Source: JAJRRH01 sp047638815
Lineage (GTDB): Bacteria; Bacteroidota; Bacteroidia; Flavobacteriales_D; JABDKJ01
Assembly (NCBI GenBank): GCA_047638815.1
Contig: JBLIMR010000039.1
Coordinates: 1 to 26,654, forward strand
Length of the DNA stretch: 26,654 nucleotides
Reading direction: 5' to 3'
The notes below the pieces were generated by a model that was not told the DNA's origin, searched no databases, and worked only from the letters and a program-made list of their open reading frames with translations. A program made the translations under genes and the position numbers. How positions within the stretch are numbered: the stretch's first letter is position 1; each line of letters begins with the position of its first letter. This document shows positions 6,308 to 14,470 of the stretch, one piece after another.

Positions 6308-8719
6308 ATGGCTAGAACCAATAAAATACTGTTAATCATATTTCTGGGTATAGTGTCCAGTAATCTTTGGTCTCAATCTGGGACTGTAAAGGGCAGGGTT
6401 TTCAATGCAATTAACAATGAGCCGATAGCCTTTGCTACAATTGTTATTGAGGGCACTCAATTGGGTGTAACATCTGACGAAAATGGTTTGTATAAGATAG
6501 ATGAGCTTGATCCTGGGTCCTATAACATCACTTGCACGTTTGTTGGTTTTAAGAGGGTTAGGTTTGATGAGATAAGGGTGTCTTCAACTAAAGCAACGCA
6601 ATTGGATATTCCAATGGAGGAGGTTACTAGTGAACTCGATGTGGTAACCATAAAAGCATCCGCATATCGTAAAAGTGAAGAGAGTCCTGTTAGCTTACAG
6701 ACGATTAGTGCGACTGAAATCTATAGAAATCCAGGGGGGAATAGAGATGTTTCTAAGGTTATTCAAATCCTACCAGGGGTGGGATCAACGGCATCTTTTC
6801 GTAATGACATAATTGTAAGAGGTGGAGCGCCAAACGAAAACAGATTTTACCTTGATGGGATAGAAGTACCGAATATTAATCACTTTGCGACACAAGGTTC
6901 ATCTGGAGGTCCAGTTGGAATGTTAAATGTCAACTTCATGCGAGAACTTGATTTTTATGCTGGAGCATTTCCTGTAAACAGGGGAAATGCTTTAAGTTCC
7001 GTACTTGATTTCAAACAGATAGAAGGAAACGATGAGCAGTTGTCGGGATCTTTTCAGGTTGGATCGAGTGATGCCGGCCTGACTTTAGATGGACCAATTG
7101 GCGATAAAACAACGATATTGCTTTCAGTCAGAAGATCATACCTACAATTTCTGTTTAAGGCCATTGGCTTACCATTCTTACCCACTTACAATGATTTTCA
7201 ATACAAACAGGTTGTCAAGTTTGATAAGAAGAATCAGCTCACAATAATTGGCCTTGGGGCAATAGATGATTTTGAATTAAATCTGGATGCCAATGATGGA
7301 GTGACGGATATAGATGAACTCAATAGCAACAATTATGTTCTTGGAGTATTACCGGTTAACTCTCAATGGAACTATGCCGTTGGAGCAAATTACAAGCATT
7401 TTTCTGAGAAAAGTTATCAGACTGTTGTGGTGAGTAGGAATCATCTTAACAATAAAGCTACCAAGTATTTTCAAAACATTGAGCAGGAAGAAAATCTACT
7501 TTTGTTTTACAATTCAGCAGAGATAGAAAATAAGTTCAGGTTTGAAAACACCAAACGTCTCAAGGGTTTTAAATGGAACGTGGGTTTTGGGTTTGAAAAT
7601 GTCAATTATGAGAATTCAACGTTTAGTAGGATTGAAGTTCAAGGAGAACCATTATTAGTAGATTTTAACTCTGAGTTATCATTCAACAAAATGTCCGCTT
7701 TCTCTCAATTGAGCAAGTCCTACTTAGAGAATAGATTAAGTCTGTCCATTGGTATTCGTACAGACTTTAATGACTATTCTGATGATATGAATAATCCCTT
7801 GGAACAGATTTCCCCAAGACTTTCTGCTTCGTATGGATTGACAGATAAGCTAAGTGTTAGTTTCAACATCGGTCGCTATTACCAGTTGCCGGCTTATACT
7901 GTTTTAGGCTTCAGAAATTTTGATGGAAATTTGATAAACAAAGATAATAACGTAAAGCATATTCAGGCGGATCATATCGTTTTTGGCTTAGCATATAACC
8001 CAACGGATTTCTCTAAGATTACACTAGAGGGATTTCAGAAAACGTACTCAAAATATCCGTTTCTATTGCGAGATAGTATTTCGTTGGCAAATTTGGGCGG
8101 TGATTTCGGTGTTATTGGAAATGAGCCTGTGGCCTCAACTTCCGATGGTCGCTCCTATGGTCTTGAAGTTTTGATTCAACAGAAGCTGAGTAAATCCATT
8201 TATGGGATCATTTCATATACTTATGTAAGAAGTGAATTCGAGGACAAAAATGGCGTATTCAAGCCATCAGCATGGGATAATCAACATATACTGAATGTCA
8301 CTGCCGGAAAAAAACTTAAAAAGAACTGGGAAGTTGGGATGAGATTTAGGTATCTTGGCGGGGCACCATTTACGCCATTTGATCGTGATGTGACAGCAAG
8401 ACAAGATGTGTGGGATATAAGCCAATCAGGCGTATTGGATTGGAATAGATTGAATGCTGAGAGAAATCAAGCATCGCATGGTTTGGATTTAAGAATTGAC
8501 AAAACGTGGTATTTCAAGAAGTGGTCACTGAACGCATATTTGGATATTCAAAACGCATACAATTTCCAATTCGTATCACAATCTTTTTTGGATGTTCAGA
8601 GAGATGAGGCTGGAATCCCAATAGTAGATCCGGATAATCCAGATTCTTATCTGTTGTATGAAATTGAAAATACTTCAGGCACTGTTCTGCCTTCTACTGG
8701 TTTATTAATAGAGTTTTAA
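6308..8719 (+). CDS. TonB-dependent outer-membrane receptor with carboxypeptidase-D-like domain
   Basis: An outer-membrane 22-strand-type transporter of 803 residues. A signal peptide (hydrophobic ILLIIFLGIVSSNLW, cleavage near residue 22-24) is followed by a carboxypeptidase-D regulatory-like domain (about 25-110: GRVFNAINNEPIAFATIVIEGT...GVTSDENGLYKI). A plug domain follows (about 125-240: PGGNRDVSKVIQILPGVGS, DIIVRGGAPNENRFYLDGIEVPNINHF), then the barrel to a terminal phenylalanine (GLLIEF), the usual BamA signal. No SusD-like partner follows, so this is not a standard polysaccharide-uptake pair. The closest genes are crtI, 22 bases downstream, and crtBZY. It leads that operon behind its own promoter and operator-like repeat, so it is probably co-expressed with carotenoid synthesis. 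The substrate cannot be told from sequence; a siderophore, B12 or a retinal/carotenoid-like ligand are possibilities. Confidence 0.88.
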   Translation: MARTNKILLIIFLGIVSSNLWSQSGTVKGRVFNAINNEPIAFATIVIEGTQLGVTSDENGLYKIDELDPGSYNITCTFVGFKRVRFDEIRVSSTKATQLDIPMEEVTSELDVVTIKASAYRKSEESPVSLQTISATEIYRNPGGNRDVSKVIQILPGVGSTASFRNDIIVRGGAPNENRFYLDGIEVPNINHFATQGSSGGPVGMLNVNFMRELDFYAGAFPVNRGNALSSVLDFKQIEGNDEQLSGSFQVGSSDAGLTLDGPIGDKTTILLSVRRSYLQFLFKAIGLPFLPTYNDFQYKQVVKFDKKNQLTIIGLGAIDDFELNLDANDGVTDIDELNSNNYVLGVLPVNSQWNYAVGANYKHFSEKSYQTVVVSRNHLNNKATKYFQNIEQEENLLLFYNSAEIENKFRFENTKRLKGFKWNVGFGFENVNYENSTFSRIEVQGEPLLVDFNSELSFNKMSAFSQLSKSYLENRLSLSIGIRTDFNDYSDDMNNPLEQISPRLSASYGLTDKLSVSFNIGRYYQLPAYTVLGFRNFDGNLINKDNNVKHIQADHIVFGLAYNPTDFSKITLEGFQKTYSKYPFLLRDSISLANLGGDFGVIGNEPVASTSDGRSYGLEVLIQQKLSKSIYGIISYTYVRSEFEDKNGVFKPSAWDNQHILNVTAGKKLKKNWEVGMRFRYLGGAPFTPFDRDVTARQDVWDISQSGVLDWNRLNAERNQASHGLDLRIDKTWYFKKWSLNAYLDIQNAYNFQFVSQSFLDVQRDEAGIPIVDPDNPDSYLLYEIENTSGTVLPSTGLLIEF

Positions 8720-8741
8720 AGAATTGCCACTGACTGAAATT

Positions 8742-10226
8742 ATGGAAAACACAAAAAAGAAAATTGTCATTATTGGTGCTGGATTTTCCTCACTATCTGC
8801 AAGTGCTTATTTAGCCAAGGCGGGTTATGATGTTCATATTCTTGAGAAAAATTCTGACCCAGGAGGCAGAGCTAGGCAGTTGATTCGTCATGGTTTTACC
8901 TTTGACATTGGTCCAACCTTCTATTGGATGCCAGATGTTTTTGAGAAGTTTTTTAATGATTTCGGGAAGAAGGTTGAGGACTATTATGAGTTGGTTAAAT
9001 TGAATCCAGCTTATCGTGTTTACTTTGGAGAGGACAAGAGTTTAAGCATCGCAGATAATTTTGAAGCCATTAAAAAAACATTCGAGGAAGTTGAACCTGG
9101 AGCAGGGGAGATGTTGCAAAAATTTATTGATAAAGCACAAGCAAACTATGAAATAGCGATCAATGATTTGGTGTACAAACCTGGTCAGAACATTTTGGAA
9201 ATTGTGACACCAAAAACGGTTATGAAGCTTAAGGATTTTGTCGATACCATACGAAAGCAGGTAAGGCGTTATGTCAAGCATAAAAATCTTATTAAATTAT
9301 TAGAATTTCCAGTGCTTTTTTTGGGAGCGAAGCCAGGTAATACGCCTTCTTTTTATAATTTCATGAACTATGCAGATTTCAAGCTTGGGACATGGCATCC
9401 CAGGGGAGGAATGTATCAGGTAGTGCGTGGAATGGTAACTTTGGCTGAAGAATTGGGCGTGAAAATCACGACCGATTGTAGTGTGAATTCAATAAAAGTT
9501 GAAGATAAAATGGTTAGGACTGTCGAAACCGAGAAGGGGAATTTCGATTGCGATATCTTACTAAGTGGAGCAGATTATAATCATACCGAAAATCTATTGC
9601 CAAAAGAATATCAGCAATATTCTGACGGCTACTGGGATAAGAAAAGTTTTGCTCCTTCAGCCTTAATGTTTTATGTAGGCTTCGATCAAAAACTAAAAAA
9701 TCTCGATCACCACACCTTGTTTTTTGATACAGACTTTGATCGACATGCTGAGGCAATTTATGACACTGGTGAGTGGCCTGATAAGCCACTTTTTTATGCA
9801 AGTTTCCCTAGTATGACGGATAAAGAGAGTGCGCCAATAGGTAAGGAGGCTGGAATATTTTTAATACCCTTGGCTCCAGATACTAAAGATACCCCTGAGG
9901 ATCGGGAGAAATATTTCGAAATTCTAATGACGAGAATGGAAACCCTCACCAAGCAGGATGTGCGGAAGCATGTCATATTTAAAGAATCCTTCTGCGTTGA
10001 TGATTTTAAATCGGAATATAATTCCTATAAAGGCAATGCATATGGATTAGCAAATACATTAATGCAAACTCATATTTTAAGGCCAAAATTAAAGAGTAAA
10101 AAAATAAATAATTTATATTTTACGGGTCAATTAACAGTACCTGGACCTGGAGTGCCACCAAGTCTAATTTCTGGGAATATTGTAAGTGACCTAATTATTA
10201 AATATCACAATGAAAGAACTATTTGA
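8742..10226 (+). CDS. crtI: Phytoene desaturase (lycopene-forming, CrtI type)
   Basis: Introduces four double bonds into 15-cis-phytoene to make lycopene, FAD-dependent and membrane-associated. The 494-residue protein opens with KIVIIGAGFSSLSASAYLAKAG (dinucleotide-binding loop G12-A-G14) and LEKNSDPGGRAR. It has FDIGPTFYWMPD, and ends with YFTGQLTVPGPGVPPSLISG, the CrtI-family C-terminal FAD signature. I start at ATG 8742 rather than the in-frame TTG at 8724, because relatives begin a few residues before the FAD loop. It lies 22 bases after the TonB receptor stop and its last 17 bases overlap crtB, so translation is probably coupled. Confidence 0.95.
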   Translation: MENTKKKIVIIGAGFSSLSASAYLAKAGYDVHILEKNSDPGGRARQLIRHGFTFDIGPTFYWMPDVFEKFFNDFGKKVEDYYELVKLNPAYRVYFGEDKSLSIADNFEAIKKTFEEVEPGAGEMLQKFIDKAQANYEIAINDLVYKPGQNILEIVTPKTVMKLKDFVDTIRKQVRRYVKHKNLIKLLEFPVLFLGAKPGNTPSFYNFMNYADFKLGTWHPRGGMYQVVRGMVTLAEELGVKITTDCSVNSIKVEDKMVRTVETEKGNFDCDILLSGADYNHTENLLPKEYQQYSDGYWDKKSFAPSALMFYVGFDQKLKNLDHHTLFFDTDFDRHAEAIYDTGEWPDKPLFYASFPSMTDKESAPIGKEAGIFLIPLAPDTKDTPEDREKYFEILMTRMETLTKQDVRKHVIFKESFCVDDFKSEYNSYKGNAYGLANTLMQTHILRPKLKSKKINNLYFTGQLTVPGPGVPPSLISGNIVSDLIIKYHNERTI

Positions 10227-11046
10227 TAAATCAAGTGTCAAGTGCAGTGAACTTATCACTAAGTCATACAGCACTTCATTTTCCTTAGGGATAAAAATGT
10301 TTGCGCCTAGTTTGAGGCCACCGATATACTCTATCTATGGTTTTGTCCGTTATGCAGATGAGATTGTCGATAGTTTTCATGACTATGAACAAGAAGAGTT
10401 ACTCACAGAATTCATCGTGGATTATAAAAAAGCTTTGGACCGAAAAATAAGCCTCAATCCAATCCTAAATTCGTTTCAAAAAATAGTGCGTGAATACAAT
10501 TTGTTTGATCTCGCTGATTCCTTCTTGGAAAGTATGACAATGGATTTAACAAAGGCTGAATATCAGTCAGAGGAGCAGTATAAGAAATACATATACGGTT
10601 CAGCGGATGTTGTAGGTTTAATGTGTTTGAAGGTTTTTGTAAAAGGGGATGAGTCTCGATATGAGGAATTAAAACCGCAAGCGATGAGCCTTGGATCTGC
10701 ATTTCAAAAAGTAAATTTTCTAAGAGACATTAGGGATGATTTCAACGTGTTAGGACGATCATATTTTCCTAATGTGACCAACAGGAATCTTGATGCCGCG
10801 ACCAAAAATGAGATAATTGCAGATATTGAGAAGGATTTTCAAAATGGATATCAAGGGATAACTCAGCTACCGTTAGATGCTAAGTTAGGTGTGTATTTGG
10901 CCTACAGATATTATCTATCTCTTTTGAATAAACTAAAGGCAAAGGAGAGCAGTGAAATTATGAACGCTAGGATCCGTGTTTCTAGTCCTATAAAAATGGT
11001 AATTTTGTTTAAATCATTTGTGCGCTTTAAAATGAACATGATTTAA
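10210..11046 (+). CDS. crtB: Phytoene synthase
   Basis: Condenses two geranylgeranyl diphosphates to phytoene, the committed step of C40 carotenoid synthesis. The 278-residue protein belongs to the squalene/phytoene synthase family. Both Mg-diphosphate-binding Asp motifs are present: RYADEIVD (D50, D54) and RDIRDDFNVLGRSYFP (D173, D177). SYSTSFSLG near the start is the substrate-binding strand. The ATG lies within the last codons of crtI (17-base overlap). No GGPP synthase gene (crtE) is in this window, so that precursor must come from elsewhere in the genome. Confidence 0.95.
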   Translation: MKELFDKSSVKCSELITKSYSTSFSLGIKMFAPSLRPPIYSIYGFVRYADEIVDSFHDYEQEELLTEFIVDYKKALDRKISLNPILNSFQKIVREYNLFDLADSFLESMTMDLTKAEYQSEEQYKKYIYGSADVVGLMCLKVFVKGDESRYEELKPQAMSLGSAFQKVNFLRDIRDDFNVLGRSYFPNVTNRNLDAATKNEIIADIEKDFQNGYQGITQLPLDAKLGVYLAYRYYLSLLNKLKAKESSEIMNARIRVSSPIKMVILFKSFVRFKMNMI

Positions 11047-11070
11047 TTCTTAAGATTAATTTCAATTTGG

Positions 11071-11532
11071 ATGACAATATTTTCGTACATACTTATATCT
11101 CTTGGTACATTCATGTTGATGGAAGGTGTTACATGGTGCACGCATAAGTTTGTCATGCATGGCTTTCTTTGGTCTTTACATGAAGATCATCATCAACCAA
11201 GATATCAAGGAGTCTTTGAAAAGAATGATGCTTTTTTTGTGATTTTCGCAATTCCTAGTATTATGTTGTTCTACTATGGAGTTAACCCTGTGTTCAATTA
11301 TTTATTTTTCATTGGACTTGGTATTATGATGTACGGAGCTGCTTATTTCATGGTTCATGATGTGATAATTCATAGAAGATTCAAGTGGTTTCAAAATCTG
11401 CAATCACCATATCTCAAAGCTTTACGAAAGGCCCATAAAGTTCATCACAAGCATCTTGATAAGGAGGATGGGGAATGCTTCGGAATGTTGTTTGTTCCAA
11501 TAAAATACTTCAAGGAGAAATTAACTTCATGA
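11071..11532 (+). CDS. crtZ: Beta-carotene hydroxylase (CrtZ type)
   Basis: Adds 3-hydroxyl groups to beta-ionone rings, beta-carotene to zeaxanthin, as a di-iron integral membrane enzyme. The 153-residue protein has the family histidine clusters: HKFVMHGFLWSLHEDHH (H25, H30, H37, H40, H41), HDVIIH (H96, H101) and HKVHHKH (H122, H125, H126). These lie among about four membrane segments (about 5-22, 53-75, 78-95 and a weaker one). It starts 24 bases after crtB and its TGA overlaps the ATG of the cyclase gene in ATGA. It belongs to the fatty acid hydroxylase superfamily; carotenoid specificity is inferred from the operon and close motif match. Confidence 0.93.
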   Translation: MTIFSYILISLGTFMLMEGVTWCTHKFVMHGFLWSLHEDHHQPRYQGVFEKNDAFFVIFAIPSIMLFYYGVNPVFNYLFFIGLGIMMYGAAYFMVHDVIIHRRFKWFQNLQSPYLKALRKAHKVHHKHLDKEDGECFGMLFVPIKYFKEKLTS

Positions 11533-12224
11533 AAGGCTTAACTTACCTGGCCATTGATTTGGGATGTATTCTGATTCCTTTTTCAGCCAGTTTTTATCCT
11601 AAACACCCTTTTTACAAGGAATGGAAATATTTCTTTCCGGCAAATTTAATTGTCGCAATTCTATTTCTAATTTGGGATTACTTTTTTACTAAAGCAGGAT
11701 TTTGGGGATTCAATCCCGACTATTTGACTGGCATTTATCTAGCTAATTTGCCAATTGAGGAGGTCTTGTTTTTCATAGCCATACCGTATGCATGCACTTT
11801 CACCTATTTTGCACTGCAATATATTCCGATAGTGAATCCTTTCTCTAAAATTGAATTGCCCTTAAATGCATTGTTTGCTTTATCAATGCTATTTGCCGGG
11901 CTTACTTTTTTGGGAAAATGGTATACTTCACTTACTTTCCTTTTACTTGGTTGGTATCTGCTGGTCGCACTATTTACAAAACGGAAAATGGCAAGTATAT
12001 ATCTGTCGTATATTTTGATTCTGCCATTTTTTTTTATAAGCAATGGTATACTAACGGGCTATATCACTCCAGAACCAATTGTATGGTACAACCATGCAGA
12101 AAATTTAAATTTTCGCTTAGGTTCAATCCCAATAGAAGATGTGTTTTATGGATTTCTTCTTATTGTTTGGAATATTCACCTCTATGAATATCTAAAAAAA
12201 AGAGCAAATAAAGATTTAGCTTAG
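11529..12224 (+). CDS. Lycopene beta-cyclase, fused CrtYc-CrtYd (CarR-domain) type
   Basis: Cyclises the ends of lycopene to beta-rings. The 231-residue, seven-helix-type membrane protein contains two copies of the lycopene-cyclase (CarR) domain. The first has IWDYFFTKAGFWGFNP then LANLPIEEVLFF (PIEE, 75-78). The second repeats the pattern with ILTGYITPEPIVWYN and SIPIEDVFYGF (PIED, 201-204). These acidic motifs are the family's active-site signature. The start is ATG 11529, which overlaps the crtZ stop by 4 bases; the frame is also open upstream inside crtZ but that extension is not conserved-looking. Together with crtI, crtB and crtZ it completes a zeaxanthin pathway. Confidence 0.9.
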   Translation: MKGLTYLAIDLGCILIPFSASFYPKHPFYKEWKYFFPANLIVAILFLIWDYFFTKAGFWGFNPDYLTGIYLANLPIEEVLFFIAIPYACTFTYFALQYIPIVNPFSKIELPLNALFALSMLFAGLTFLGKWYTSLTFLLLGWYLLVALFTKRKMASIYLSYILILPFFFISNGILTGYITPEPIVWYNHAENLNFRLGSIPIEDVFYGFLLIVWNIHLYEYLKKRANKDLA

Positions 12225-12316
12225 GAACATTGGGTTAGTGCAAGAGTGTTCTTTAATACGTATCTTTTTAACTGGAATGAAATATCCATGTATATTTAAA
12301 CTCAAATTTGCTTCTC

Positions 12317-12787
12317 ATGAAAAATCCATTTCTTCCACTTATTCTAGTCATTTTTCTCTCAGCAATTATTAGCTGTAATTCAGGTTCAGAATCCAGTGTA
12401 AATAGTGATCTAAGTATAGATTGGATAGTTGGAGATTGGCAAAGAATAAATGAAGTTGAAGGAAAACGTACTTATGAATATTGGAAAAAGGAGGAGAATG
12501 GATATAGTGGATTGGGTTACACACTAAGAGACATTGATACTGTTTTCATGGAAGCTATGAGAATACATAAGATTCAAGGTGAATGGGCTTTGGAGATATA
12601 CGGGCCAAACGAAATTCCCACGATATTTACTTTTAGTTCTTTAATTGAAAATAATTTCATCGCTGATTGTCCTAGCAATGAATTCCCCAAAACGATCTCT
12701 TATTCTTTTGAGGATGGAAACCTAATCGCCTTTATTTCTGATAGTACCACGAGTATTCCATTTGAATTTGAACCATTGATTGAATAG
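12317..12787 (+). CDS. Putative lipoprotein, DUF6265-like
   Basis: 156 residues, beginning with a lipoprotein signal peptide: hydrophobic FLPLILVIFLSAIISC with the acylated Cys at position 20, followed by NSGSESS. The mature part starts IDWIVGDWQRINEVEGKRTYEYWKK and contains YSGLGYTLRDIDTVFMEAMRI. This WLxGxW...EW(K)...GxGY...DTVF pattern is seen in small lipocalin-like lipoproteins of Bacteroidota (DUF6265 type), predicted to form a beta-barrel on the periplasmic side. The function is unknown. ATG 12317 is preferred to the upstream TTG (12308) because it gives a normal signal peptide. It is separated from the carotenoid operon by 92 bases that contain only a weak hairpin. Confidence 0.75.
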   Translation: MKNPFLPLILVIFLSAIISCNSGSESSVNSDLSIDWIVGDWQRINEVEGKRTYEYWKKEENGYSGLGYTLRDIDTVFMEAMRIHKIQGEWALEIYGPNEIPTIFTFSSLIENNFIADCPSNEFPKTISYSFEDGNLIAFISDSTTSIPFEFEPLIE

Positions 12788-12906
12788 TAGATCAAGGATC
12801 ATGGTTATTCGATAGTTGCTGACTTTCTAAAAAAGACTACTACTGCTCTTTTATCGGGGTTATTATTTTTTGTTAATTTAGCTCAACATGTACTAAAACT
12901 ATATGT

Positions 12907-13245
12907 ATGGCAGTTAAAGAAGAATATGTAAATTACATTGTCGATGAGTTATCTGAATTTGGAGAGATTAAGGCGAAAAAAATGTTTGGCACTATTGGCT
13001 TTTTTCGAGAAGGACTGATGTTTGGAATAATCTCAAAGGATCTGTTTCGCTTGAAAGTAGATGATACCAATAAACCGGAATATGTTGCCGCTGGAGCCCA
13101 ACTGTTGATGTCTAAAACCAAGAAACGTGGGATGCCTTATTCGAGCGTTCCAGTTGAAGTTTTAGAAGATAAAGACACTTTGGCTAAATGGGCCCAAACG
13201 TCATTCGAAATTTCGGTTAAAAACAAAAAGAAATCTAAAAAATAA
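12907..13245 (+). CDS. TfoX N-terminal domain protein
   Basis: 112 residues, a single TfoX/Sxy N-terminal domain: GEIKAKKMFGTIGFFREGLMFGIISKDLFRLKVD (about 19-55) followed by a helix and KKRGMPYSSVPVEVLEDKDTLAKWAQTSFE. Proteobacterial TfoX/Sxy is a competence regulator with an extra C-terminal domain. Stand-alone N-terminal domains like this are widespread in Bacteroidota, and a competence role should not be assumed. The C-terminus is a lysine-rich tail. The next gene (VOC protein) begins within a few bases, suggesting a two-gene unit. Confidence 0.88.
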   Translation: MAVKEEYVNYIVDELSEFGEIKAKKMFGTIGFFREGLMFGIISKDLFRLKVDDTNKPEYVAAGAQLLMSKTKKRGMPYSSVPVEVLEDKDTLAKWAQTSFEISVKNKKKSKK

Positions 13246-13250
13246 GTAAT

Positions 13251-13622
13251 ATAAATAATCCAGTTAATTGGTTTGAAATCGCCAGTCCTGATCTAGAAAA
13301 GGCAAAAGAATTTTATGCAAAGGTTTTCAATTTGGAATTCCAATACATTGAGATGGCAGAAACGAAAATGTATATGTTTAATAGTGGTGGGCCTGAAGCC
13401 CCAGGATCTACAGGTGCCTTGGTAAATGATAAAGAAAATGTGCCATCAACAAATGGTACTATAGTGTATTTCTCATGTGAAGATGTTTCCAATGAGGCGG
13501 CAAGAGTTGAAGAAGCCGGTGGCAAATTATTGTTTCCCAAAATGTCAATTGGCGATTTTGGTTTTATTTCACAATTTATCGATTTGAAGGGCAATAGAAT
13601 CGGACTTCACTCTCATAAATAA
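13251..13622 (+). CDS. VOC (glyoxalase/bleomycin-resistance) family protein without a standard start codon
   Basis: One VOC module: NNPVNWFEIASPDLEKAKEFYAKVFNLEFQYIEM at the N-terminus and VYFSCEDVSNEAARVEEAGGKLLFPKMSIGDFGFISQFIDLKGNRIGLHS at the C-terminus, 123 residues. The homologous N-terminus is in frame only from an ATA codon at 13251, where relatives have ATG. Between the upstream stop (13236-13238) and TTG 13332 there is no ATG, GTG or TTG, and starting at 13332 would remove the first beta-alpha unit. So the gene either uses AUA, has lost its start (ATG to ATA), or the base is an error. Such single-module proteins are metal-binding dimers of unknown substrate. It follows the TfoX gene by 5 bases. 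Confidence 0.75.
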   Translation: MNNPVNWFEIASPDLEKAKEFYAKVFNLEFQYIEMAETKMYMFNSGGPEAPGSTGALVNDKENVPSTNGTIVYFSCEDVSNEAARVEEAGGKLLFPKMSIGDFGFISQFIDLKGNRIGLHSHK

Positions 13623-13636
13623 AGGGATTACAGAAT

Positions 13637-14029
13637 TTGAATAATTCGAAAAGTGCGAAGAAGATTCATTACTTTTTTGCTGGAGTGGGTCTGCTCTTAA
13701 TGGGTCTTGTAATTGTAAAATTCTTTAATAACTCTTTTTCACGACCAACCTTAGGTGATTATCTCGTTGTTCTTTTTCAGTACTGTGTTCTAAGAGTGGC
13801 AGGCAATTGGAGCATTATTAGATGTGCCTTGATTGTTTTATTTTTTTCATATGTGATCGAGATTTTACAATTTTTCAATATCCTCGACCTCATTGGGATC
13901 AAGCAATCTTTAGCAACTGATATTACTTTAGGTTCAACATTCGATTGGTTTGATATGCTCGCATACACTGTTGCCTTTATTACAATATTATTGGTGGAGA
14001 GATATATTTTAAAACAAAACTTAGGTTGA
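13637..14029 (+). CDS. DUF2809 family membrane protein
   Basis: 130 residues with about four membrane helices (about 10-27, 42-53, 61-80, 105-122). The family pattern is visible: PTLGDYLVVLFQYCVLR, SYVIEILQFFNIL, and LGSTFDWFDMLAYTVAF, matching the GDxLvVlfxY...E.xQ...LGxxxDwxDmlaY layout of DUF2809 (VanZ-like relatives). The function is not known. The start is TTG 13637 (MNNSK); AAAGGG overlapping the previous stop could serve as its ribosome site. Close packing after the VOC gene suggests co-transcription. Confidence 0.78.
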   Translation: MNNSKSAKKIHYFFAGVGLLLMGLVIVKFFNNSFSRPTLGDYLVVLFQYCVLRVAGNWSIIRCALIVLFFSYVIEILQFFNILDLIGIKQSLATDITLGSTFDWFDMLAYTVAFITILLVERYILKQNLG

Positions 14030-14092
14030 TAATTTAAATGCAGAATGTCTCTTGGTATTTCCAAGAGCAGTGATTTGGCGAAAAAGTAAATT

Positions 14093-14338
14093 ATGAAAGG
14101 ATGGATTGTTTGGCTTGCATTGGTAGTAGTTTTTTTGGCTTCGTGTAAAAATGACTCAGTGGATCAAGTGCTAGAAGATATTGTGGAGGTAAATGTGGAT
14201 ATCCTTTTATACTCCAAGAATCCGAATAATCACAACGAACTTTATCGACTCGAATCAGATGTAGCGACAGAAAATGTAACTGAGGTTGCATTGGATGCAA
14301 TGAATAACTATAGCTATTACCATCCTGAGGCATACTAG
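14093..14338 (+). CDS. Small putative lipoprotein of unknown function
   Basis: 81 residues. A short signal peptide MKGWIVWLALVVVFLASC with lipobox LASC places the acylated Cys at position 18. The mature 63-residue part is acidic (VDQVLEDIVEVNVDILLY...) and ends in an aromatic-rich tail NNYSYYHPEAY. I do not recognise a family. The signal peptide and the clean ATG support a real gene; the short length leaves some doubt. It ends 132 bases before paaA in a stretch with no other gene. Confidence 0.55.
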   Translation: MKGWIVWLALVVVFLASCKNDSVDQVLEDIVEVNVDILLYSKNPNNHNELYRLESDVATENVTEVALDAMNNYSYYHPEAY

Positions 14339-14470
14339 GTTGCAGGATATTAGCCTCAAGGTTTATAACCACTTGCAGCTTACTTTTATATTACACCATT
14401 AATCTGTATTTTTGTGAAGAATTTAAAGCTGAGTAGATTACTTTTTCTTAGCTAAAAAAGCCTTTGTAAT

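Noticed and set aside
8724..8741. crtI start at TTG 8724
   Set aside because: ATG 8742 gives the normal short lead to the FAD-binding loop; the six extra residues are not family-like.
12223..12256. Terminator after the lycopene cyclase gene
   Set aside because: GGAACA and TGTTCTT can pair over a 17-base loop with only a short T-run; too weak to call.
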